From: an uncultured Muribaculaceae bacterium
GTDB taxonomy: Bacteria > Bacteroidota > Bacteroidia > Bacteroidales > Muribaculaceae
Length of the DNA stretch: 64,000 nucleotides
Reading direction: 5' to 3'
Assembly: GCA_910579995.1 (NCBI GenBank)
Contig: CAJTWH010000015.1
Span: forward strand, 16,238 to 80,237
The notes under the pieces were generated by a model that saw nothing but the letters and a program-made list of their open reading frames with translations, ran no database searches and had not been told where the DNA came from. The position numbers and the translations under genes were made by a program. This document shows positions 1-7,728 of the stretch, one piece after another; position 1 is the stretch's first letter, and each line of letters starts with the position of its first letter.

Positions 1-233
1 CCCGGTCGGCTCAGAGCCGCTTCGAGGCTGCGGTAGTGCAACTTGAGTCTGCCGAGACAAGCAATGAGCTCACCAACGAGAAATTCGAGCTCGGACTTGT
101 AGACCCACTCGAACTGATGTCGGCGCACAACAACCTCACAGAAGCCCGTCAGGCACTGCTGCAGGCCAAATACATGGCTCTGCTCGGTCAGAAAATGATT
201 GAATATTACAGAACTTCAAAAGTAACTCTATGA
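1..233 (+). CDS. TolC-family outer-membrane efflux protein, C-terminal end
   Basis: Only the end of the gene is in the window; the frame is open from base 3 to the stop at 231-233. The residues (ETSNELTNEKFELGLVDPLE, then an NNLTEARQALLQAKY helix) match the last coiled-coil hairpin of TolC-type channels, where FxxGxxxxLE is typical. The protein would be the outer-membrane duct of a tripartite exporter. Its stop overlaps the start of the next gene (ATGA), and the periplasmic adaptor, ATPase and permease follow directly, so it belongs to that operon. The N-terminus lies outside the window. Confidence 0.85.
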   Translation, partial: RSAQSRFEAAVVQLESAETSNELTNEKFELGLVDPLELMSAHNNLTEARQALLQAKYMALLGQKMIEYYRTSKVTL

Positions 234-1411
234 ATAGATTGATAAACACCGGCTTTTTGGCAGCACTCCTTCTTATGGCAAGTGCCTGCGGAAAAGAAAG
301 CAAGGTAACACTTGACACCGTGAGGGTTGAGAAAGGCGAACTTACCGAAACCGTCACCGCCACCGGTACGGTAGAATCCGTGACCCAAGTTGATGTCGGC
401 ACGCAGGTGACCGGCATTATCGACAAGCTCTATGCCGACTACAACTCTATCGTCAAAAAGGGCGAGCTGATAGCGGAAATAGAGAAGACTGTGCTCGAAA
501 GTGACTATAAGAGTGCAGAGGCCAATGTGGCTTCTGCCCGCTATACCTACGAATATAACAAGACCAACTACGAGCGCGACAAGATACTGCACGACAAACA
601 TCTTATAAGCGACTACGACTTCCAGACATCGCAAAAGGATTATGAAGTATCGAAAGCCACCTACGACAAGGCTGTCGCCGACCGCGTGAGAGCGGCAAAG
701 AATCTCAACTATGCCGAGATCTATTCGCCTATCGACGGTATTGTGATTTCGAGGGAAGTAGAGGTGGGTCAGACCGTGGTGTCGAGCATGAATGTGGCCA
801 ATCTCTATACCATCGCCGACCTCGACAACATGCAGGTGGTAGGCGACGTTGACGAAGCCGACATAGGGCAGGTGAAGGTAGGCCAAAGGGTGACTTTCTC
901 GGTTGACGCTTATCCTGAAGATATGTTCGAGGGTACGGTGACGCAGGTGCGCCTCTCGCCTACCACGGAGAGCAATGTGGTGACCTACGAAGTAATTGTC
1001 GGCACGGCAAACCCCGACCATAAACTTATTCCGGGGCTTACGGCGAATCTCACTATCTATACAATGAGCGAGAAAGATGTATTGCTTCTTCCGGCGAACG
1101 CTTTCACATTCGAGCCCGAAGATAATCCTGACGCAGATAATCTGCCCAAGCCCGGCGACGCGCTCGACAAGTCAGAGCTTACGCCCGATGAAAGAGGTGT
1201 GTGGGTTGTTGAGGGCAACACGCTCATCAACAAGGCCGTGAAGATAGGCATGACCAACGGTATAAAAACGAGCATAACAAGCGGATTAGCCGAGGGTGAT
1301 ATCGTGGCTACCGGCTATGAGCATGAGTCGGCCATGGGTGCGACCGACGGGCCTAACGACAAGCAAAGTCCGTTCGCGCCTCAACCGCCGGGCAAGAACA
1401 AGAAAAAATAA
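230..1411 (+). CDS. macA: MacA-like periplasmic adaptor (HlyD/RND membrane fusion family)
   Basis: 393 residues. The N-terminus is a lipoprotein signal peptide with a lipobox ending ASAC (Cys20), so the adaptor is probably anchored to the inner membrane by lipid. It has a biotinyl-lipoyl-like segment (VESVTQVDVGTQVTGIIDKL), a central alpha-hairpin, and the second lipoyl half (IYSPIDGIVISREVEVGQTV) followed by beta-barrel and membrane-proximal domains. It links the MacB-type transporter to TolC. The ATGA overlap with the upstream tolC and the 6-base gap to the ATPase gene support one operon. The substrate (macrolide, peptide, haem precursor or other) cannot be read from the sequence. The C-terminus is a Pro/Lys-rich tail. 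Confidence 0.92.
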   Translation: MNRLINTGFLAALLLMASACGKESKVTLDTVRVEKGELTETVTATGTVESVTQVDVGTQVTGIIDKLYADYNSIVKKGELIAEIEKTVLESDYKSAEANVASARYTYEYNKTNYERDKILHDKHLISDYDFQTSQKDYEVSKATYDKAVADRVRAAKNLNYAEIYSPIDGIVISREVEVGQTVVSSMNVANLYTIADLDNMQVVGDVDEADIGQVKVGQRVTFSVDAYPEDMFEGTVTQVRLSPTTESNVVTYEVIVGTANPDHKLIPGLTANLTIYTMSEKDVLLLPANAFTFEPEDNPDADNLPKPGDALDKSELTPDERGVWVVEGNTLINKAVKIGMTNGIKTSITSGLAEGDIVATGYEHESAMGATDGPNDKQSPFAPQPPGKNKKK

Positions 1412-1417
1412 GGGGGC

Positions 1418-2167
1418 ATGACTGAGATGAAGGAAATAATACGTGTAGACAATCTCAGACGTGAGTTTATTGTCGGCGGAGAGAAGGTGAAAGCTCTCAG
1501 GGGCGTGTCGTTTTCAATCCGCGAAGGTGAATTTGTGACCATCATGGGCACATCAGGTTCGGGCAAATCGACTTTGCTCAACCTACTCGGCTGCCTTGAC
1601 ACGCCTACATCGGGTGTATATGAGCTCGACGGCGTGTCGGTGCAGTCGATGAGTAAGAATCAAAGAGCCGTGACCCGCAACCGCAAGATAGGGTTTGTAT
1701 TCCAGAACTACAACCTGCTACCCAAGACCACAGCCATAGAGAATGTAGAGCTGCCGCTGCTCTACAACTCTGCCGTAAGCTCTAAAGAACGGCGCGAGAA
1801 AGCTATAAAGGCTCTTGAGGCAGTAGGGCTGAAAGAGCGCCTCTACCACAAGAGCAATCAGATGTCGGGCGGCCAGCAGCAGCGTGTGGCGATAGCCCGC
1901 GCTCTTGTCAACGACCCGGTGATAATCCTCGCCGATGAGGCCACCGGCAACCTTGACACGCGCACATCTTTCAGCATACTCACGCTCTTTCAAGAACTCC
2001 ACAGCCGCGGGCGCACGATAATATTCGTCACCCACAACCCGGAATTATCCGATTATTCGACGCGCAACATCGTGCTGCGCGACGGCAAGGTGATTTCCGA
2101 TACGCTTAATAATAATGTGAAGTCGGCCCGAGAAGCTCTCGAGGCACTTCCTAACGACAATGACTGA
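1418..2167 (+). CDS. MacB-type ABC transporter ATP-binding protein
   Basis: 249 residues. Walker A is GTSGSGKST, the Q-loop is FQNYNLL, the signature is MSGGQQQRVAIARAL, Walker B is VIILADEATGNLD and the switch His is in VTHNPE. It belongs to the MacB/LolD ATPase group (typically 220-250 residues), here separate from its permease instead of fused as in E. coli MacB. Start at ATG 1418; a second in-frame ATG at 1427 is possible. Its TGA overlaps the permease ATG by one base (TGATG), so the two are likely coupled in translation. It powers export through the neighbouring MacA and TolC. Confidence 0.93.
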   Translation: MTEMKEIIRVDNLRREFIVGGEKVKALRGVSFSIREGEFVTIMGTSGSGKSTLLNLLGCLDTPTSGVYELDGVSVQSMSKNQRAVTRNRKIGFVFQNYNLLPKTTAIENVELPLLYNSAVSSKERREKAIKALEAVGLKERLYHKSNQMSGGQQQRVAIARALVNDPVIILADEATGNLDTRTSFSILTLFQELHSRGRTIIFVTHNPELSDYSTRNIVLRDGKVISDTLNNNVKSAREALEALPNDND

Positions 2168-3384
2168 TGAATTTCGCCAATCTTCTGAAAATAGCACTGA
2201 AAGCGCTCAACAACAACAAGCTGCGCTGCTTTCTGACAATGTTGGGCATAATAATCGGAGTGGCTTCAGTAATCACCATGCTTGCCATCGGACAGGGCTC
2301 CAAAAACAGCATAAAGGAGCAGATTTCCGAGATGGGCTCCAACATGATCATGATTCACCCCGGCAATATGCAGCGCGGAGGTGTGCGACAGAGTGCCGAC
2401 GATATGCAGACCTTGAAAATCGCCGACTACGAGGCTCTTCAATCACTCCCGGGAATTACGGCCATCTCGCCGTCGGTAAACTCGTCGGGGCAGTTTGTAA
2501 ACGGCAACAACAACTATCCGTCGACGGTCTACGGCATTACGCCCGACTACCTCGATATACGCAAGCTCAAGGTCAAGGAGGGCGCGATGTTTACCGAGCA
2601 CGACATCAAGTCGGCGGCCAAGGTGTGCGTACTCGGCAAGACTGTGGCCGACAATCTTTTCCCAAATGGAGAGGACCCGGTGGGGAGGGTGATACGTTTC
2701 GGAAAAATACCGCTGACCGTAATAGGCCTGCTCGAATCGAAAGGCACCAACTCGATGGGTATGGATCAGGATGATGTTGTGCTGGCTCCCTATACCACAG
2801 TGATGAAGCGTATGCTTGCCATCGATTATCTGCAGGGGCTCTTCGCAAGCGCCGCCGATGAGAGCAAGACCGACGAGACTATCGATGAGATAACTGAAAT
2901 CCTAAGGTCACAGCATAAGATTAAAGACGGCGATGAAGACGACTTCGAGATACGCTCGCAGCAGGAACTGAGTGAGATGATGAACTCGACCTCCGACATG
3001 ATGACGGTGCTTTTGGCATGTATCGCCGGCATATCGCTGCTTGTAGGCGGCATAGGTATCATGAACATCATGTTCGTATCCGTAACGGAGCGCACCCGCG
3101 AGATCGGCCTGCGCATGTCGATAGGTGCGCGCGGAGTGGATATCCTGTCGCAGTTTCTCATCGAGGCGATAATCATCAGCGTCACCGGCGGTGTGATAGG
3201 AATCATCATCGGGCTTCTTGCCTCGTGGATGGTGACGGTGATAGCCCATTGGCCTGTATATATTCAGCTCTATTCGGTGGGGCTGTCGTTTGCCGTGTGC
3301 ACCATCACGGGAGTATTCTTCGGGTGGTATCCGGCCAAGAAAGCCGCCGGCCTCGACCCCATCGAAGCCATTCGCTACGAATAG
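2167..3384 (+). CDS. macB: MacB-like ABC transporter permease (FtsX/MacB_PCD)
   Basis: 405 residues with the MacB layout. A first membrane helix (MLGIIIGVASVITMLAIGQG) is followed by a periplasmic MacB_PCD domain of roughly 220 residues with the usual motif ISPSVNSSGQFVNGNNNYPSTVYG. Then come three C-terminal helices with the FtsX motif (SLLVGGIGIMNIMFVSVTERTREIGLRMSIGA) and the end GWYPAKKAAGLDPIEAIRYE. It is a mechanotransmission permease driving periplasmic substrates into TolC. Last gene of the operon; a GT-rich inverted repeat follows. Confidence 0.93.
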   Translation: MNFANLLKIALKALNNNKLRCFLTMLGIIIGVASVITMLAIGQGSKNSIKEQISEMGSNMIMIHPGNMQRGGVRQSADDMQTLKIADYEALQSLPGITAISPSVNSSGQFVNGNNNYPSTVYGITPDYLDIRKLKVKEGAMFTEHDIKSAAKVCVLGKTVADNLFPNGEDPVGRVIRFGKIPLTVIGLLESKGTNSMGMDQDDVVLAPYTTVMKRMLAIDYLQGLFASAADESKTDETIDEITEILRSQHKIKDGDEDDFEIRSQQELSEMMNSTSDMMTVLLACIAGISLLVGGIGIMNIMFVSVTERTREIGLRMSIGARGVDILSQFLIEAIIISVTGGVIGIIIGLLASWMVTVIAHWPVYIQLYSVGLSFAVCTITGVFFGWYPAKKAAGLDPIEAIRYE

Positions 3385-3423
3385 TTGGCAGTTGGTGGGC
3401 TGTGGTTGGTGGACAGCTTTAAT

Positions 3424-3510
3424 GTTGGTGGTTGGTAGGTTGTGGGCAGCGAGTTACTTACTGCAATCCATAAAAACTAATTCGCTGCCCACAGCCTACC
3501 AACCACCAAC
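3424..3510. repeat. Long GT-rich inverted repeat after the efflux operon
   Basis: The left arm at 3424-3453 (GTTGGTGGTTGGTAGG...) is matched by the reverse complement of 3481-3510, with one internal difference that still allows a G-U pair and one difference at the arm end. The loop is about 27 bases. Further GTTGGTGG-type units lie outside both arms (about 3394-3414 and 3511-3526). It sits between macB and the symporter gene. It could fold into a hairpin in the operon transcript, acting as a terminator-like or stabilising structure, or be an interspersed repeat. There is no classic T-run directly after it. Confidence 0.7.
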
Positions 3511-3591
3511 CACAACCCACCAACCACGCCCCCTCGGGGGGATAAATTCCTAAAAATCGCAAAAGAGGTGCAAGGTGTGGGGAATTATCAT

Positions 3592-3599
3592 TAACTTTG
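3592..3599 (+). promoter_or_regulatory. TAACTTTG -7 element next to the symporter start
   Basis: TAACTTTG matches the Bacteroidetes -7 consensus. It ends only five bases before the ATG at 3605, so if it is used the transcript would be leaderless or nearly so. No clear TTG box is visible 20 bases upstream, which lowers confidence. Confidence 0.5.
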
Positions 3600-3604
3600 C
3601 ACTT

Positions 3605-5005
3605 ATGTTGGATAAAATAGGACAATTCATAATCAATGCTGCCGAGGTGCTTTGCGGCTATCCGCTGTTTTTCCTGCTCATCGGCGGCGGGCTATATCTT
3701 TTCATAAGCTCGGGAGCGGTGTCGCTGCGCCGTCTGCCGGCGGCGTTGCGCGAGCTGCGCACCAAGCAGGACCGCAAAGCCGACAACGGGCAGATATCGT
3801 CGGTGCAGGCCTTGGCGTCGGTAGTGGCCGCCACCGTCGGGCTGGGCAACATCGCCGGCGTGGCCATCGCCCTTGTTATGGGCGGCCCCGGAGCGATATT
3901 CTGGATGTGGGTGAGTGCGCTCGTGGGCATGGCCACCAAATACCATGAGGGCGTGCTGGCAATAATGTATAAAGGCCGCGACGACCAAGGCAATCCGCAG
4001 GGCGGCCCCATGCACATCATCACCGGCGGCATGGGACGCCGATGGACGCCCCTTGCCAAGTTCTTCGCCATCGCCGGCCTCTTCGGCACTCTCTGCATAA
4101 TGAACGCCAACCAGCTCACCGAGGCATTTATGACAACGTTCACCACCCCCGACGGCGTGGCCTCGAGCGGTTTCCTTAGCACTGTCGGCGGCTATCTCGG
4201 CCTCGACAATGTCCGCACCTACCGTCTGCTCTTCGGCGCGGCGATAGCGGTGATAGTAGGAGTGGTGATTCTCGGCGGTATCAAGCGCATAGCGCGTGTA
4301 GCCACCGTGATGGTGCCTTTCATGGTAGGGCTCTACTTCCTGATGGTGCTCTTCATCATCATCACCAACATCGAGGGCGTGCCTGCCGTGTTCAAGAGCA
4401 TATTCACCGAGGCGTTCAACCTGCGTGCGGGCTTCGGCGCTCTCGCCGGCATAGCCATCATAGGCGCACGCCGCGCCGCCCTTGTCAACGACGCCGGCAT
4501 AGGCACGGCCTCTATCATGCACGGTGCCTCGCGCAACAATCAGCCCGTGCGCGAGGGTCTCATCGCTATGCTCGGCCCCAGTATCGACTCGGGGCTCGTG
4601 TGCACCCTTACGGCGGTGGCCATTCTCTTGTGCGGCGACATCAATGTGGAGGGCGTAAAGGGGCTCGAGGTGGCCATGAAGGCGTTCAGCAACGCCATTC
4701 CGGCAGGCGACATATTGCTGATGTGCATTGTGATATGCTTTGCCATGTCGTCGATGTTCTCCTATTCTTTCTACGGCACCACCTGCGCCAACTATCTCTT
4801 CGGCAGCCGCCGCGGCCGCTACTACGCTTGGTTTTTCCTTGCCTCGCTGGTGGTCTTCGCCGTGGTGCCGCTCGAGGCCGCCGTGGGCGCATGCGACCTC
4901 TTCTATGCCCTCATGGCGATCCCGACGATGATAGCCATCCTCTATCTGAGCCCGAGGGTAAGGAGAGCGACAAAAGATTATTTCAACAAAGATAATAAAG
5001 GATAG
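3605..5005 (+). CDS. Sodium:alanine/glycine symporter (AGCS family)
   Basis: 466 residues from ATG 3605. A GTG 30 bases upstream keeps the frame open but would overlap the TAACTTTG element. Family hallmarks are a hydrophobic N-terminal helix, the motif VAATVGLGNIAGVAIALVMGGPGAIFWMWVSALVGMATKY, QGGPMHII, and GARRAALVNDAGIGTASIMHG, where family consensus has NEAG; here it reads NDAG. About ten membrane segments. AGCS proteins import alanine, glycine or related amino acids with sodium. It appears to be transcribed alone, with lgt 134 bases downstream. Confidence 0.93.
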   Translation: MLDKIGQFIINAAEVLCGYPLFFLLIGGGLYLFISSGAVSLRRLPAALRELRTKQDRKADNGQISSVQALASVVAATVGLGNIAGVAIALVMGGPGAIFWMWVSALVGMATKYHEGVLAIMYKGRDDQGNPQGGPMHIITGGMGRRWTPLAKFFAIAGLFGTLCIMNANQLTEAFMTTFTTPDGVASSGFLSTVGGYLGLDNVRTYRLLFGAAIAVIVGVVILGGIKRIARVATVMVPFMVGLYFLMVLFIIITNIEGVPAVFKSIFTEAFNLRAGFGALAGIAIIGARRAALVNDAGIGTASIMHGASRNNQPVREGLIAMLGPSIDSGLVCTLTAVAILLCGDINVEGVKGLEVAMKAFSNAIPAGDILLMCIVICFAMSSMFSYSFYGTTCANYLFGSRRGRYYAWFFLASLVVFAVVPLEAAVGACDLFYALMAIPTMIAILYLSPRVRRATKDYFNKDNKG

Positions 5006-5139
5006 AAAGGCTATGAAGGATAATGAGGCAATTGCCTGCGGCAGGCAAGAGAATACCTTTAGAGTATCGCCATACTATCATCTTGCCTTTGACCTTTTTC
5101 CTTTTTTGCCTTAAAAAGTATATATAAATATTACCGACT

Positions 5140-5991
5140 ATGATACCCTCTTTCATCACATGGGACGTCAACCCTACTATCATCGACAGCTTCGTGCAGG
5201 TGCGCTGGTATGGGCTGATGTTTGCAATCGGCTTCTGGATAGGCTTCAACATCGTGGCAAAGATGTTCAAGCGCGAGGGAGCGCCCGAGCGTTGGCTCGG
5301 TATTCTGCTCATCTATGTAGGCGTGGCCACTATCGTGGGCGCCCGCCTCGGCCACGTATTCTTCTATCAGTGGGATTACTACAGCGCCCATCCATGGAAG
5401 ATTCTCGCCACTTGGGAGGGTGGTCTCGCAAGCCACGGCGGTGCCATCGGCATTATCATCGCAGTGATTCTATTCTCGATTTTTACTGCCAAGCGCAATC
5501 CGCTGTGGACTTTCGACCGCCTCACCGTGGCCATAGCCCTCGTGGGCTGCCTCATACGTATCGGCAACCTTATGAACAGCGAGATTTTCGGCCATGCCAC
5601 CGACCTGCCGTGGGGCTTCCGCTTCGTGCGCTCAAGTGAATGGCTCAGCATGTATGCCCCGCAGGCATGCCACCCCACGCAGATCTACGAGGCGCTATGC
5701 TACCTCGCCCTCTTCGGCCTGATGATGTGGATGTATTGGCGGCGCAATGCCGGCGAGCGCCCGGGCCTGCTCTTCGGCACTTTCCTTGTAGGCACCTTCG
5801 CCTCGCGCTTCCTCATCGAATTTATCAAGAACGACCAAGTGCCCTTCGAGGCCGACATGGCTCTCAACATGGGCCAGTGGCTCAGCCTGCCTTTCGTAGC
5901 CCTCGGTGTGTTCCTCATAGTATGGGCGCTCTGCCACAAACGCGTCAAACTCGACTATCCCGATGAATTTGCCAAAGAAGCCCGCCCTTAG
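5140..5991 (+). CDS. lgt: Prolipoprotein diacylglyceryl transferase
   Basis: 283 residues and about seven membrane segments. It transfers diacylglycerol from phosphatidylglycerol to the lipobox cysteine of prolipoproteins in the inner membrane. Diagnostic segments are GARLGHVFFYQWDYY, ASHGGAIGI, NSEIFGHATDLPWGFRF and HPTQIYEA. The start ATG 5140 gives the expected N-terminus (FITWDVNP). A small hairpin lies upstream at 5032-5048 (TTGCCTGC and its complement). The gene overlaps the next by 29 bases, so the two are probably co-transcribed. Confidence 0.95.
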   Translation: MIPSFITWDVNPTIIDSFVQVRWYGLMFAIGFWIGFNIVAKMFKREGAPERWLGILLIYVGVATIVGARLGHVFFYQWDYYSAHPWKILATWEGGLASHGGAIGIIIAVILFSIFTAKRNPLWTFDRLTVAIALVGCLIRIGNLMNSEIFGHATDLPWGFRFVRSSEWLSMYAPQACHPTQIYEALCYLALFGLMMWMYWRRNAGERPGLLFGTFLVGTFASRFLIEFIKNDQVPFEADMALNMGQWLSLPFVALGVFLIVWALCHKRVKLDYPDEFAKEARP

Positions 5992-6811
5992 CGCCCTGCT
6001 CTTAGCGCTCGCCGCCCTGCTCTGCCACGCCGCCTCCCCTGCCGATATCGACGAGGAAGACCCCTACTTCATCCTCTCCGGCCAGGCCGACCAAGCCGCC
6101 GCCGAGGGCGATTATGAAGCCGCCGCCGCGCGCCTGCTCGAAGCCATGGCCGTGCGGCCCGACGCCCCCGAGAACGTCATGCTCCTCTCTAACCTCGGCA
6201 TGATATATTCCTATCTCGACCGCGACTCCCTGGCCATCGCCACCCTCACCGCCGCCCTCGACCGCGCACCGGCCATGCGCACCGTCCTTGCCAACCGCGC
6301 CCATGTTTACCTCAAAATCGGGCGCGACCCAGAAGCCCGCGCCGACCTCGACCGCCTCGTGGCCCTCGACTCCCTCAATGCCGAGGGGCGCTATCTGCGC
6401 GGTCTCCTTGCCCTCGCCGCAAATGAAGACAGCCTCGCCGCCGCCGACTTCGCCGTCCTCGAGAGCCTCTCCCCCGAGGGCCTGCCAACGGCCATAGCCC
6501 GCGCCGCCCTGCTCACCAAGCAAGGCCTTGCCGCCGACGCCCTCCCCTACCTGCGCCGCATGGCCAGCCTCGCCCCCCGCCCCGAGCACTTCGCCGCCCT
6601 TGCCGAGACTTTCCTCGCCCTCGGCCGACTCTCAGAGGCCGGAGAGACTATAAGCGAGGGAATGGAGAAATTCCCCGACAATGCCGAGCTCTACCTCTGC
6701 CGCGCCAAGCTCCACCGCGACCTCTACGAGCTCGACCGAGCCCGCGCCGACGCCCGACAGGCGCAGCGACTCGGAATACCACGCGACAAAATCAAGGCTT
6801 TAGGGCTGTAA
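5963..6811 (+). CDS. Secreted tetratricopeptide-repeat protein
   Basis: 282 residues. The N-terminus (LSALLLALAALLCHA) is a cleavable signal peptide. From about residue 50 to the end, TPR units follow one another (AAARLLEAMAVRPDAPENV, SLAIATLTAALDRAPAM, PEARADLDRLVALDSLNAEG and others), suggesting a periplasmic scaffold for protein contacts. It starts inside lgt with a 29-base overlap. Its coding sequence is extremely rich in GCC/GCT/CGC codons, clearly more GC-rich than its neighbours, partly because TPRs use many Ala and Arg. The partner is unknown. Confidence 0.8.
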   Translation: MNLPKKPALSALLLALAALLCHAASPADIDEEDPYFILSGQADQAAAEGDYEAAAARLLEAMAVRPDAPENVMLLSNLGMIYSYLDRDSLAIATLTAALDRAPAMRTVLANRAHVYLKIGRDPEARADLDRLVALDSLNAEGRYLRGLLALAANEDSLAAADFAVLESLSPEGLPTAIARAALLTKQGLAADALPYLRRMASLAPRPEHFAALAETFLALGRLSEAGETISEGMEKFPDNAELYLCRAKLHRDLYELDRARADARQAQRLGIPRDKIKALGL

Positions 6812-6818
6812 GATTGTT

Positions 6819-7631
6819 ATGGATTTATCGTCCCAAATATCACGGCCAAGCGACAGGTCTCTACGCTATGGGTTGCTTATCCCCATGGCCTTGTTGATTG
6901 CGTCTATTATGACCGGCTGCCTTTCTTATTCAAAAGCCAAGCAGAACTTAACCGAAGACCTCAACCAAGCAATCATCGCCCTTGCCGGTGAGAACAGTCG
7001 GCTCTTGACTCAGCCGGACACCATCGCCGCCATGCGACAGATGTACGAAGCGACACACAAACCGCTCATCTTTCAGGCCTCAGACATTGATTTCAATAAT
7101 CCGATACTTAAGGCCAAGGCCTATTATAGCCTCGCATTGGTTGACGCAGAGAATGTCGCGCCAAAGGCTCTGTGCAGCGAAATCACTTCAGACTCTATAA
7201 TACTCGTGCCCGAGCAGGCTGCTGACGGCTTTGCCATAGAGCTTCAAGGCTTTGCCGACTGCTCCATGGCCTCGGTATTCGCTGTGTCTGACCAGACATT
7301 ACCCGGCCTGCTCTTTGCCCTTGCCCTTCTCTCTATGACAAGCATATTTATATGGCTGCGAAGAGATACGGCACAGCCCGAGGCTGACTGCCCTACTCTT
7401 GTCGGCATACGGCTCACACCCATGCAGCGCCGTCTGGCTCAAATGCTCTTGGAGGCGCCGGAGCATAAAGTGGATAAATCGACATTGTGCTCGGCGCTTT
7501 GGGGCAATAAAAGCAACGCTGAAGAATCACTCTACACACTCGTAAAGCGAACCAAGGCGGCACTCGCCGATTCTGATTTCGAGATAATCTGCAATCGCGG
7601 CGACTCCTACGGGCTTCGTCTAAGGAGCTGA
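6819..7631 (+). CDS. Membrane-anchored winged-helix transcriptional regulator
   Basis: 270 residues. One membrane helix lies near residues 19-37 (LIPMALLIASIMTGCLSYS), then a periplasmic part of about 125 residues, a second helix near 165-183 (GLLFALALLSMTSIFIWL), and a cytoplasmic winged-helix domain of the OmpR/ToxR C-terminal type (LTPMQRRLAQMLLEAPEHKV, then LCSALWG, EESLYTLVKRTKAAL and GDSYGLRL). The DNA-binding domain is C-terminal, unlike ToxR, so the order is sensor then output. It is probably a one-component regulator reading a periplasmic or envelope signal. An array of TGTCAG half-sites follows immediately and then an outer-membrane barrel gene, the likely target. Confidence 0.8.
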   Translation: MDLSSQISRPSDRSLRYGLLIPMALLIASIMTGCLSYSKAKQNLTEDLNQAIIALAGENSRLLTQPDTIAAMRQMYEATHKPLIFQASDIDFNNPILKAKAYYSLALVDAENVAPKALCSEITSDSIILVPEQAADGFAIELQGFADCSMASVFAVSDQTLPGLLFALALLSMTSIFIWLRRDTAQPEADCPTLVGIRLTPMQRRLAQMLLEAPEHKVDKSTLCSALWGNKSNAEESLYTLVKRTKAALADSDFEIICNRGDSYGLRLRS

Positions 7632-7640
7632 CAATCGGCG

Positions 7641-7679
7641 ATGTCAGCAATTGTCAGACAAATGTCAGACAATTTTCAG
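7641..7679 (+). promoter_or_regulatory. Tandem TGTCAG half-sites, candidate operator
   Basis: TGTCAG occurs at 7642-7647, 7652-7657 and 7663-7668, with a degenerate fourth copy (TTTCAG) at 7674-7679. Start-to-start spacings are 10, 11 and 11 bases, one helical turn each. Winged-helix regulators of the OmpR type typically bind such direct repeats. The array lies between the membrane-anchored regulator gene and the barrel gene, about 50 bases before the barrel start. An inverted copy (CTGACAAT) overlaps the regulator stop at about 7628-7635. Confidence 0.6.
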
Positions 7680-7705
7680 AGCCCAACCGGACTTTTTTCA
7701 CTTGC

Positions 7706-7725
7706 TTTGCGGAAAAAACCGCAAA
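7706..7725 (+). promoter_or_regulatory. Hairpin at the translation start of the barrel gene
   Basis: TTTGCGG (7706-7712) and CCGCAAA (7719-7725) are perfect complements around an A6 loop, ending three bases before the ATG at 7729. In mRNA this would occupy the ribosome-binding zone, with the A-rich loop exposed. The role is inferred. Confidence 0.4.
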
Positions 7726-7728
7726 AGC

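Noticed and set aside
206..1021. 271-residue minus-strand frame opposite macA
   Set aside because: No motif or operon support; macA is coupled to tolC and the ATPase gene.
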